Source: Methanobacteriota archaeon | GTDB taxonomy: Archaea; Thermoplasmatota; Thermoplasmata; RBG-16-68-12 | NCBI GenBank assembly: GCA_005879045.1 | Contig: VBLV01000171.1 | Coordinates: 1 to 8,122 of the forward strand | Direction: 5' to 3' | Length of the DNA: 8,122 bases | Shown here: positions 1 to 5,726 of the stretch, piece by piece | Numbering within the stretch: position 1 is the first letter of the stretch | Layout of the letters: every line of letters begins with the position of its first letter | Program-made: the position numbers and the translations under genes | Notes under the pieces: model-generated | The model's input: the letters and a program-made list of their open reading frames with translations, nothing else | What the model was told of the DNA's origin: nothing | Database searches by the model: none

Positions 1-1
1 C

Positions 2-655
2 GTCCTGCGCTTTGCGCCGCCCGCGCCATTCATCCCCCCCGAGTGGCGAGGCAAGCCCATCGTCGGCATCGTCGCGTGCCACACCGGATCCCTCGAGCAC
101 GCCCACCGGGACCTGGCCCCGTTGAAGGAGTTCGGCGGCGCCATCGTCGATGTCATTATGGAGAAGACGTACGTCCAGCAGCAGAGCATGCTCGACGCCA
201 ACCAGCCCAAAGGGAACCACTACTACTGGAAGTCCGAGTACTTGGCCACGCTCCCCGACGCGGTGTTGTCGGTCATCCGAGAACACGGAGCCCGCGAGAC
301 CAGTCCGTTATGTCAAATGGTCCTGTTCCACATCGCCGGAGCGATCGGCGAGAAGGGTCTGCAAGACGGTGCGGTGGGGAATCGGGATGCCTCCTTCGCC
401 ATGGTCGTCGCCGGAGGATGGCCTCCGGATGACGGCGCGGGCCAGCGGCATATCGCCTGGGTCCGCAGCGCGTGGGAAAGCCTGCGCCCGTTCTCCACTG
501 GCGGACATTACATCAACTTCCAGACCGCGGACGAGGGCGAGGAGCGAATCCGTGCCTCGTACGGGCAGAACTTCGCCCGCTTGGCCGAAATCAAGGCGAA
601 GTACGACGCCGAGAACCTGTTCCGAATGAATCGAAATATCTCGCCATCGGCCTAG
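2..655 (+). CDS. FAD-linked oxidoreductase, C-terminal part (BBE domain), 5' end outside window
   Basis: The frame is open from base 2 with no start in view, giving 217 visible residues before the TAG at 653-655, so the N-terminal FAD-binding (PCMH-type) domain lies off the left edge. What is visible matches the substrate domain and terminal BBE segment of flavin oxidases of the berberine-bridge/GlcD-like group: an NHYYWKS motif near residues 72-78, then a C-terminal stretch YGQNFARLAEIKAKYD followed by NLFRMNRNISP near residues 205-215. This ending (Y..N..RLA.IK.KYD..NLFR.N.NI.P) is characteristic of the family and contributes to flavin and substrate binding. The substrate cannot be read from the fragment. 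The gene converges on the ModE-like regulator with a 58-base gap containing no clear terminator. An internal ATG/TTG start such as 122 is unlikely because family-like sequence continues upstream of it. Confidence 0.88.
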   Translation, partial: VLRFAPPAPFIPPEWRGKPIVGIVACHTGSLEHAHRDLAPLKEFGGAIVDVIMEKTYVQQQSMLDANQPKGNHYYWKSEYLATLPDAVLSVIREHGARETSPLCQMVLFHIAGAIGEKGLQDGAVGNRDASFAMVVAGGWPPDDGAGQRHIAWVRSAWESLRPFSTGGHYINFQTADEGEERIRASYGQNFARLAEIKAKYDAENLFRMNRNISPSA

Positions 656-713
656 GAGCGGCGCCTCCCACCGTAGGCGCAATGGCGGTGGCAGTGCCCT
701 GCGCCGAATCCGA

Positions 714-1490
714 TTAACGGACACGTCTTGGACGCTCGCGATCAACTGGTCGACCTGACGTCCCCTGGACTGAGGCGCGGAGGCGCAAAGCCGTCGCCTT
801 GACTTGTGCGAGCACCGTGGATCCTCTCTTGAGCCCGAGGTCGCTGATCGCGGAACCGGTGATTGCCGCAACGAGCGTTGCGGCCCCGACTTTCAAGTCA
901 ATCCGCCGAATCCCCCAGCCGCCTTCACGACCGACGCGGACCACGCGCGCAGTCCAAAGGTTTCGAGCGCTGGTTCTCGCCTTTCTCCCGCCAAGTTTGC
1001 TTAGGGTCACGGCCGAAGAAGGAATCTCCAGCTCGAATTCGTCCCCCGACATGTACCGCGGACCTTGCGAACGCCGCGGTCCCGGAGCCGACGCGACGAG
1101 AACCTGGACGCCTGCATCCGGAACCGCAACGAGCACCGGAGAGCGTGGCAAGACGGAGCCGACAAGGTGGCAGCGCCATCGTGTGGTGGTCGGAGGATCT
1201 CGGCGGACCCGTTTGCGGGCGATCCTCGTTCCCCTCGGCGTGAGCGTTGTATGCCCGCCCCTGCGACCCCCGGTCTTGCCCCGGACCAACGCAGCGCCCA
1301 GCACGCTCTCCGCACTCCGGATCAGGCGCAGGCCGTTGCCGGGATCCATTCCGAGGTGCCGCGCCCCCGCGCGAAGGCTCCCAGTCCGTTCGACTTCCCT
1401 TAGGAGAAGAACCAATCGGTCTTCCGAGTACCGAAAGTCTCGCGGTTTCGAGGAGGAGGGCCGTTCCCTCCTCGAGCGAGGGTAGACCAT
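714..1490 (-). CDS. ModE-like transcriptional regulator, winged HTH plus TOBE (molybdate/tungstate sensor)
   Basis: This 258-residue protein has two recognisable parts. Residues about 21-90 are a LysR/ModE-type winged helix-turn-helix (REVERTGSLRAGARHLGMDP, then LVRGKTGGRRGGHTTLTPRG), where the GGRRGG..LT..G wing is typical of ModE. Residues about 148-238 contain FELEIPSSAVTLS, TSARNLWTARVVRV and an IKATxL-like ending (VKATALRL), matching a TOBE (Mop) oxyanion-binding domain. ModE proteins bind molybdate or tungstate and then repress transporter genes. The divergent tupABC operon makes tungstate/molybdate-responsive control of that importer, and probably autoregulation, the natural inference. 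I chose the ATG at 1488-1490. An in-frame ATG at 1562 would add 24 residues with no family similarity and would reach the tupA ribosome binding site, and an AT-rich box about 27 bases upstream of 1490 would suit a leaderless transcript. The arginine-rich C-terminal tail is unusual. The residues linking the two domains (about 95-145) are poorly conserved to my eye. Confidence 0.85.
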   Translation of the reverse strand: MVYPRSRRERPSSSKPRDFRYSEDRLVLLLREVERTGSLRAGARHLGMDPGNGLRLIRSAESVLGAALVRGKTGGRRGGHTTLTPRGTRIARKRVRRDPPTTTRWRCHLVGSVLPRSPVLVAVPDAGVQVLVASAPGPRRSQGPRYMSGDEFELEIPSSAVTLSKLGGRKARTSARNLWTARVVRVGREGGWGIRRIDLKVGAATLVAAITGSAISDLGLKRGSTVLAQVKATALRLRASVQGTSGRPVDRERPRRVR

Positions 1491-1512
1491 TGACCATCGA
1501 TGCAGCGAGCCG

Positions 1513-1520
1513 CTAATAAT
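1513..1520. promoter_or_regulatory. AT-rich box in the divergent modE-tupA spacer, possible TATA element
   Basis: CTAATAAT is the only AT-rich patch in the 86-base spacer. Read on the minus strand (ATTATTAG) its centre lies about 27 bases upstream of the ATG at 1490, the spacing expected for a leaderless archaeal transcript of the regulator. Read on the plus strand it would place a start near 1543, leaving a leader of about 34 bases before tupA. The assignment is inferred from spacing alone; the box is a weak match to the archaeal TATA consensus. Confidence 0.35.
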
Positions 1521-1563
1521 CCTTGCCGCGGGCCGTTCAGCCAGCCAAGTCATCGAGTTCATA

Positions 1564-1569
1564 AGGTGG
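1564..1569 (+). promoter_or_regulatory. Ribosome binding site deciding the tupA TTG start
   Basis: AAGGTGG contains AGGTG, which pairs with the archaeal 16S 3' end, and ends about 7 bases before the TTG at 1577. The alternative in-frame ATG at 1592 is 22 bases away and has no such site. Confidence 0.5.
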
Positions 1570-1576
1570 TCAGCGA

Positions 1577-2473
1577 TTGCGGCGTGTTGTCATGACGACG
1601 CGTTTGAAATGGATGACCGTCGCTGTCGGGACGGCCGTCGTTGTGTCGACGCTCGCGGTTTGGTTCCTCTGGTTGGCTCCGCGGCCCCGGGTCCTGATTG
1701 TAGGGAGTACGACCACGACACAGGACACTGGCCTGCTCGACGTATTGCAAGTGGAATACACGGGTCAGACGGGAATGCCGGTGAGAATCGTCGTCGCCGG
1801 CACCGGCGCAATTCTCCAACAAGGCCGGGATGGAGACCTCGATGTCCTGTTGACCCACGATCGGGCGCGTGAACTGACGTTCGTTGCCGATCAACAGGGA
1901 CTCTGGCGGAAGCCCGTGATGTACAACTGGTTCGTCCTCGTGGGTCCCGGGGTTCGCACCTGGAACAGTTCGCTGTCGGCGGCACAGCTCGCGCAAAATG
2001 CGTCCGCGTTTCTGGCCCTGCTCTACGAGCACCGAACGGAGATCACGTTCGTCAGCCGCGGCGACGGCAGCGGGACGTATGCGAAGGAACTCGCGCTATG
2101 GGCCTCGGCGGGCGTCGACGCGTCCCTCCTGAGCGGTTCGTGGTACAAGGAGACGGGTTCCGGGCAAGCGAACACCTTGCGGGTGGCAGCGGAGTTCGGT
2201 GGCTACGCCTTGACCGACGAGGCGACGTGGAACCTCTTGCAGGCGCAAGGGCTCACGGGGAACCTGACCGTGGTCGTCCGGGACTTGGTCCAGATGAAAA
2301 ATCTGTACGCGGTTATCCCGATCAACGCCGCCGTCCACCCAAAGGCCTACGAGGAAGGTGCGTTGGCGTTCGCGGCGTGGCTGACGGGAGCGGCTGGGCA
2401 GGCGGTCGTCGAGAACTTTCAGGTCGCCGGCAAGCCGGCCTTCTACCCGGACGCAGGAGACCCGAACGCATAG
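1577..2473 (+). CDS. tupA: Tungstate-type ABC transporter, substrate-binding protein TupA
   Basis: This 298-residue extracytoplasmic binding protein is anchored by one N-terminal hydrophobic segment (about residues 13-33), after which the mature domain faces outside. Family features in order: STTTTQDTGLLD (44-55), the TupA oxyanion-site signature TTT..D(S/T)GLL; GTGAILQQGRDGDLDVLLTHD (centred on 85); RKPVMYNWFVLVGP (111-124); SRGDGSGTYAKEL (160-172); and YAVIPIN with HPKAYEEG near the C-terminus. TupA binds tungstate very tightly and hands it to TupB; molybdate cannot be excluded from sequence alone. No lipobox cysteine is seen, so anchoring is by the membrane helix. The TTG start at 1577 is preferred for its ribosome binding site; starting at ATG 1592 would cost only five residues. 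It is the first gene of a plus-strand operon with tupB 27 bases downstream and a divergent ModE-like regulator upstream. Length is normal for the family. Confidence 0.93.
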   Translation: MRRVVMTTRLKWMTVAVGTAVVVSTLAVWFLWLAPRPRVLIVGSTTTTQDTGLLDVLQVEYTGQTGMPVRIVVAGTGAILQQGRDGDLDVLLTHDRARELTFVADQQGLWRKPVMYNWFVLVGPGVRTWNSSLSAAQLAQNASAFLALLYEHRTEITFVSRGDGSGTYAKELALWASAGVDASLLSGSWYKETGSGQANTLRVAAEFGGYALTDEATWNLLQAQGLTGNLTVVVRDLVQMKNLYAVIPINAAVHPKAYEEGALAFAAWLTGAAGQAVVENFQVAGKPAFYPDAGDPNA

Positions 2474-2500
2474 GACGCACGATTTGAAGGAGTTCGAAGG

Positions 2501-3226
2501 ATGGCCATCCCGCTCGATGAACTCGTGAACATCACCTTGCTGACCGTCGCCGTGACGATTGGTGCGACGGCCCTGGGCTCCTTGCTGGGCATCCCCCTGG
2601 GTTTACTGCTAGTCCTCGAGCGATTTCCCGGACGAGGCGCGATCCGGACGATCGTCTACGCGCTGTACGCCTTTCCACCGATCGTCGCCGGTGTCCTCCT
2701 CTACCTTCTCCTCCGTCGGGAGGGTCCTCTCGGGGACCTCGGACTCCTCTTCACGCCTGTCGCCATCCTCTTGGGGGAGACGCTTCTCACGACGCCCTTG
2801 ATTGCCGGTCTGACCGTTTCCGCCGTCGCAGAGCTCCCGCCGGAGGTCATTGAGATCGTCGACTCGGGTGGACCCTCGCTCCGTCAGCGCGCGATCGCCC
2901 TTCTCAGGGAGGCCCGATTCGGCGTGACGGCGGCCGTCCTCGTGGGGTATGGGCGTTCCCTCGCGGAGGTGGCTGCGGCGCTGATCTTGGGCGGGAACAT
3001 CCGCGGGGAGACACGGACCCTCGGCACCGCGATTCTGCTCGAAGTCAATCAGGGCGACTTCGAGTTCGCCCTGGCGTTGTCGGCTCTCATCCTGGCCCAA
3101 GCTCTCTTCATGGCGTTCCTCCTTCGTCGGCTCCAGCGCGCGGAGCGAGCGTTTGCGCACCGCATCGACACCTCGCATGGACGGCCGAAGCGACCGACAT
3201 CCGAGAAGACCGGCGTGGAGGGATGA
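2501..3226 (+). CDS. tupB: Tungstate-type ABC transporter permease TupB
   Basis: This 241-residue membrane protein forms the channel that receives oxyanion from TupA. It has about five or six hydrophobic segments: near residues 8-38, 46-68, 82-108, 144-166 and 186-208. The cytoplasmic coupling (EAA-type) loop is recognisable as GYGRSLAEVAAALILGGN near residues 148-165, with the conserved G..R..GE..A.....G spacing of molybdate/tungstate permeases. This loop docks on the ATPase. The ATG at 2501 is preceded by GGAG at 2489-2492. It follows tupA by 27 bases and stops 4 bases before the chosen tupC start, so translation of the two is likely coupled. The Arg/Lys-rich tail after residue 210 is cytoplasmic by the positive-inside rule. 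Assignment to Tup rather than Mod or Wtp rests mainly on the TupA neighbour. Confidence 0.92.
   Translation: MAIPLDELVNITLLTVAVTIGATALGSLLGIPLGLLLVLERFPGRGAIRTIVYALYAFPPIVAGVLLYLLLRREGPLGDLGLLFTPVAILLGETLLTTPLIAGLTVSAVAELPPEVIEIVDSGGPSLRQRAIALLREARFGVTAAVLVGYGRSLAEVAAALILGGNIRGETRTLGTAILLEVNQGDFEFALALSALILAQALFMAFLLRRLQRAERAFAHRIDTSHGRPKRPTSEKTGVEG
3217..3222 (+). promoter_or_regulatory. Ribosome binding site deciding the tupC TTG start
   Basis: GGAGGG lies at the 3' end of tupB, with about 8-9 bases to the TTG at 3231. The upstream in-frame alternatives, ATG 3177 and TTG 3153, have no comparable site and would overlap tupB by 50-74 bases. Confidence 0.55.
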
Positions 3227-3230
3227 CCGG

Positions 3231-4052
3231 TTGGCCGACCTCCGAGCTAATGGCGAATGCAATCCGCCGGAATTCGCCTTGGCCCGGGTGGAGGTGGCCT
3301 TGGAAGGCCGCCCACTCCTTCAGGGGGTGGACCTCGACTTGACACGCGGCTCCTTCCTCCTTGTCCTCGGACCGACGGGGGCGGGAAAGACGACCATCCT
3401 CCGCCTGCTGCTCGGGCTCCAACATCCCGGCGCCGGGAAGACCCTTGTGGAAGGGAGGGAGTGGTCCACCTTGAGTCGCGCAAACCGGGCGCACATTCGG
3501 CAACGAATCGGGTACGTTCAACAACAGGTAGGGCTTCTCCAGGCGCCCGCCCTGTACAACGTCACGCTCCCCCTGCGATGGCGGGGAGTTTCCCGAGACG
3601 TCGCCGATGAGTGCGGAAAAACGGCCATGGCGTCCGTTGGCCTTTCCGGGTACGAACGAGAGCCGGCCTTGAGCCTCTCCGGCGGCGAGCGCCAACGTCT
3701 CGCGATGGCGAGGGCGTGCGCGGTCGAACCGGACGTGTTGTTCCTAGACGAGTTTACGAACCATCAAGATCCGGCCCACGAAGATCTGCTGGAATCCTTG
3801 GCCCATGGTTTTCATGGTCGAGGGGGCACCGTTGTCGTGGTCAGCCATCGTCTGGATCAGGTCCGCCGCATGGCCACGCGGGGCGGCGACGCGGTTCAGA
3901 TAGCGATCGTCATCGACGGGCAGGTGTACGTCTGCGCTTGGCCTGCGTTGCCGAGCTTTGCCACAGAACCGGCCGGACCAGGTCCCTTTCTTCGCCGGCT
4001 CGCCTTGGCGAGCGAGTCGGAAGTCGAGCTCGCAGCCGTGCCAACGTCTTGA
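3231..4052 (+). CDS. tupC: Tungstate-type ABC transporter ATP-binding protein TupC
   Basis: This 273-residue ATPase (from the TTG at 3231) powers oxyanion import through TupB. All core ABC motifs are present: Walker A GPTGAGKT (47-54), Q-loop GYVQQQVG (about 94-101), signature LSGGERQR (149-156), Walker B VLFLDE (169-174) and the switch histidine in VVVVSHR (H206). Two positions depart from the usual pattern. The DEPT after Walker B reads DEFT, and the D-loop SALD/NALD reads NHQD, keeping its aspartate; neither removes a catalytic residue. There is no C-terminal TOBE domain of the ModC kind; the last 60 residues are a short unassigned tail. In-frame ATG 3177 would add 18 Arg-rich residues overlapping tupB and is less likely. 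The gene ends the operon and converges on the L35Ae gene with only 20 bases between. Confidence 0.92.
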   Translation: MADLRANGECNPPEFALARVEVALEGRPLLQGVDLDLTRGSFLLVLGPTGAGKTTILRLLLGLQHPGAGKTLVEGREWSTLSRANRAHIRQRIGYVQQQVGLLQAPALYNVTLPLRWRGVSRDVADECGKTAMASVGLSGYEREPALSLSGGERQRLAMARACAVEPDVLFLDEFTNHQDPAHEDLLESLAHGFHGRGGTVVVVSHRLDQVRRMATRGGDAVQIAIVIDGQVYVCAWPALPSFATEPAGPGPFLRRLALASESEVELAAVPTS

Positions 4053-4072
4053 ACGCCGGGCTCCGTCTCGCG

Positions 4073-4339
4073 TCAAGGAAGGATCTTGACCTCGGAGCCC
4101 AAGGCTTGCGGAGGAAAGCCCCGGTTCCAGCGAACCCGGACCGCCCCGTTCGAACCGTGACGTGCCACGACCCGACCCTGAATCCGGACACCGTCCGCGC
4201 GAAGCCACACCGCGCGGGCTCCGATGGCCTTCGAAGCGACGTCCACGCTGGCCATCTGGACGATCGTCTGGTAGCTGTCTTGTTTGAACTTGCTGTGGCG
4301 GAACGCGGTCACCTTTCCAGACAATTCGGTTTTCGCCAT
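4073..4339 (-). CDS. rpl35ae: Large-subunit ribosomal protein L35Ae
   Basis: This 88-residue basic protein has the length and fold pattern of archaeal L35Ae (eukaryotic eL33). The N-terminal strand is LSGKVTAFRHSKFKQ, the centre is VDVASKAIGARAVWLR, and the diagnostic C-terminal half reads GRVVARHGSNGAVRVRWNRG, then FPPQALGSEVKILP. This corresponds to the family's G.V...HG..G.VR.RF...LPP.A.G..V pattern. It is a structural component of the 50S subunit near the exit-site region. The ATG at 4337-4339 is preceded on its strand by GGCGGTG, a good archaeal ribosome binding site. The gene lies 85 bases downstream of the TBP gene on the same strand and may be cotranscribed with it; a short AT patch (TTAT near 4368) is too weak to call as its own promoter. 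L35Ae is patchily distributed in archaea, so its presence is useful for placing the organism. Confidence 0.9.
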   Translation of the reverse strand: MAKTELSGKVTAFRHSKFKQDSYQTIVQMASVDVASKAIGARAVWLRADGVRIQGRVVARHGSNGAVRVRWNRGFPPQALGSEVKILP

Positions 4340-4424
4340 ACGTGCACCGCCACTGCCCGCTGGCGGATAAGCGCTTCGCAGCGCCTCGACCGGCGTGGGA
4401 ACGTATCGGAGGCCGCTCGACGGA

Positions 4425-4973
4425 TCAACGTAGAAGTCCGGCCGCTTTCAGCTCGCCCGTGATCCTCTCGACCGCCTGCTCGACGTCGGAGGGCTTCCGC
4501 GCACCCGTGCAGACGAGCTTGCCGCTCCCGAACAGGAGGACGACGACCTTCGGCTCGTCGATTCGATAGACGAGGCCGGGGAACTGCTCCGGCTCGTACT
4601 CGACCTTCCCGGCGCCGAGCGAGATCGCGATCGCATTCAGGTCGATTTGCCCACCGAGGTCCGAGGTCGCGACGATGTTCTGGACCACAATCTCCGGGTT
4701 CTTGTGGACGGAGATGCCCGAGGCCGCGATTTGCTTCGCGACGAGGTCGATCGCCGTCTTGACGTTCTCCAGGCTCTTCGCGCCGGTGCAGACGACCTTG
4801 CCGCTCCGGAATAGCAGGATCGCCGTCTTCGGTTCCTTGAGCCGGAAGATCAACCCGGGGAACTGCTCCGGCTCGTACTCGGCCCCGCCGAGGACGCGAG
4901 CGATCGCCTGGAGATCGAGTTCCTCCCCAAGGGATGTCGAAGCGACGACGTTTTCGATCTTGATGTTCGCCAA
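4425..4973 (-). CDS. tbp: TATA-box-binding protein (archaeal TBP)
   Basis: This 182-residue protein consists of the two TBP repeats, residues 1-90 and 91-182, in exact 93-residue register (EYEPEQFPGL begins at 32 and 125). The four phenylalanines that wedge into and kink the TATA box are present as two pairs, F38/F55 and F131/F148, each in the EQFPG and LLFxSGK contexts. PKTAILLFRSGKVVCTGAK and PKVVVLLFGSGKLVCTGAR are the family's hallmark blocks. TBP binds promoter TATA elements and recruits TFB and RNA polymerase. The start is a TTG at 4971-4973 (MANIKIENVV), with GGTGG only about 4 bases upstream; a nearby ATG is out of frame. A good TATA element lies upstream at 5041-5048. The protein lacks the long acidic C-terminal tail of some archaeal TBPs. 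It is followed by L35Ae on the same strand. Confidence 0.97.
   Translation of the reverse strand: MANIKIENVVASTSLGEELDLQAIARVLGGAEYEPEQFPGLIFRLKEPKTAILLFRSGKVVCTGAKSLENVKTAIDLVAKQIAASGISVHKNPEIVVQNIVATSDLGGQIDLNAIAISLGAGKVEYEPEQFPGLVYRIDEPKVVVLLFGSGKLVCTGARKPSDVEQAVERITGELKAAGLLR
4576..4881. repeat. 27-base identical direct repeat within the two TBP repeats
   Basis: Bases 4576-4602 and 4855-4881 are identical over 27 positions and lie 279 bases (93 codons) apart, exactly one TBP repeat. They encode EYEPEQFPG in both halves of the protein. Similarity continues more weakly at 4507 onward versus 4786 onward, over the VCTGA-encoding segment. Confidence 0.85.
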
Positions 4974-5040
4974 AGACCCACCATCGAGGGCCGGAGGCGG
5001 CGTTCCGGCACACCGGCTCCGACCGGACGCAGGTAGTCCG

Positions 5041-5050
5041 TTATATAGTT
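5041..5050 (-). promoter_or_regulatory. TATA-box promoter of the TBP gene
   Basis: On the minus strand the sequence reads AACTATATAA, a close match to the archaeal TATA consensus and the strongest such match in the window. Its centre predicts transcription from about 5019, leaving a leader of roughly 45 bases with the ribosome binding site before the TTG at 4973. No purine-rich BRE is obvious upstream. Confidence 0.6.
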
Positions 5051-5055
5051 AGGTC

Positions 5056-5253
5056 GTCCGCGGGCTTGCTTTCGGGGGCCGCCATCCGTTTCCGGCGAGG
5101 AGCACTTTGGCGGTTCGGCGGCGCGACCGCGACTCGCGGGAAAGGCGGAAGGCCTTCGGGACCTCCGGAATGTTCTCCGAGTTTCGGTCCAAAGCCCAAA
5201 CGGGCATGCCTATCAGAGACAGTCCGGTTGTCGAACCGTAGGGGAGGGGTTTC
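5056..5253. other. Intergenic region between the TBP promoter and a membrane protein gene
   Basis: About 200 bases with no convincing gene. Open frames exist on both strands here but are Arg/Pro/Ser-rich and run antisense or off-frame to neighbours. Visible are a palindrome GAAGGCCTTC near 5149-5158, a five-base-pair inverted repeat CGGTT/AACCG at 5225-5238, and the GGGGAGGGG ribosome binding site of the downstream gene at about 5241-5249. No clear TATA element for the plus-strand gene is seen. Confidence 0.4.
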
Positions 5254-5655
5254 ATGCTCGGCCGGGAGGACGAACTCCACCTGCTCGGGTTCCTGGCGAC
5301 GCTCGCCGGCCTGCTCGGAATCGTCGTGGGGGTCAGCCAGTTCCAGGTCGGCTCCGCCACGTCCACGACGGTGCGCGCATACTTCTCCTTGCTCCTGGTC
5401 GTCTTCTTGTTTGCGGCCGCCCTGGCGTATCTCGACGCATTGCAGGATCGCGATGTCGCTTCGTTCAACCTCGCCGTGCTGGGCTATTTCTCCGCGCTAC
5501 TCGGATTCGCGGTCGGACTCGCAGCCGCGAGCCTCCTCCCGCTCGATGCGCAATTCGGAGGATTCTGGGCAATCGCCATCATCGCCGCCTTCTCCTTCTA
5601 CTGGACGCTGCAACGCTGGCACCGTAAGCTCGAGTGGGGCTCCGGTTCGCATTAG
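5254..5655 (+). CDS. Small four-helix membrane protein, function unknown
   Basis: I do not recognise a family for this 133-residue protein. Four hydrophobic segments are clear, at about residues 8-28, 41-61, 70-94 and 102-119, with short connecting loops: GSATSTTVRA between helices 1 and 2, DALQDRDVAS between 2 and 3, and LPLDAQFGG between 3 and 4. The acidic N-terminus (GREDE) and basic C-terminus (RWHRKLEW) are both soluble. There is no signal-cleavage site and no obvious catalytic or metal-binding motif. The ATG at 5254 is preceded by a strong GGGGAGGGG site, which supports the start. The nuclease-like gene follows 71 bases later on the same strand, but an AT-rich patch in that gap may give it its own promoter. 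Coding status is supported by ribosome binding site, composition and helix periodicity, not by homology. Confidence 0.78.
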   Translation: MLGREDELHLLGFLATLAGLLGIVVGVSQFQVGSATSTTVRAYFSLLLVVFLFAAALAYLDALQDRDVASFNLAVLGYFSALLGFAVGLAAASLLPLDAQFGGFWAIAIIAAFSFYWTLQRWHRKLEWGSGSH

Positions 5656-5696
5656 ACTGCCCAGGGGCGGGCCGGTTCTCTTGACCCGGGATTACC

Positions 5697-5706
5697 ATTT
5701 TCTTTT
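5697..5706 (+). promoter_or_regulatory. AT-rich promoter-like box before the nuclease-like gene
   Basis: ATTTTCTTTT is centred about 26 bases upstream of the ATG at 5727, the spacing expected for a leaderless archaeal transcript. The ATG itself has only a GGGG at short spacing as a possible ribosome binding site. The box is T-rich rather than a true TATA match, so this is tentative. Confidence 0.3.
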
Positions 5707-5726
5707 GGAGTGGCATCTCGGGGCTT

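Larger units (their letters stand above)
1485..1572. promoter_or_regulatory. Candidate regulator half-sites (TGACCA repeats) flanking the divergent promoters
   Basis: GACCAT at 1485-1490 is followed directly by TGACCAT at 1491-1497, and an inverted copy, TGGTCA, sits at 1567-1572. The first pair covers the chosen start of the ModE-like gene. The inverted copy lies between the tupA ribosome binding site and its start. Placement at both gene starts suggests binding sites for the regulator, but half-sites of six bases can arise by chance in a spacer this size, and no known ModE consensus is claimed. Confidence 0.25.

Noticed and set aside
656..713. Convergent gap after the FAD oxidoreductase as a terminator
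   Set aside because: No T-rich run or stable hairpin is apparent.
308..871. Minus-strand open frame of 187 codons across the FAD oxidoreductase end
   Set aside because: It is antisense to a clear BBE-domain coding sequence and covers the regulator's 3' end in another frame, with no recognisable domain.
799..1485. Long plus-strand open frame (228 codons) opposite the ModE-like gene
   Set aside because: It is Arg/Ser/Pro-rich with no domain and lies wholly antisense to a gene with clear HTH and TOBE motifs.
4371..4384. GCGCT/AGCGC hairpin between the TBP and L35Ae genes
   Set aside because: Only five base pairs and no T-tract on either strand, so it cannot be supported as an archaeal terminator.
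5225..5238. CGGTT/AACCG inverted repeat upstream of the small membrane protein
   Set aside because: Short, single and without conservation evidence; not called an operator.
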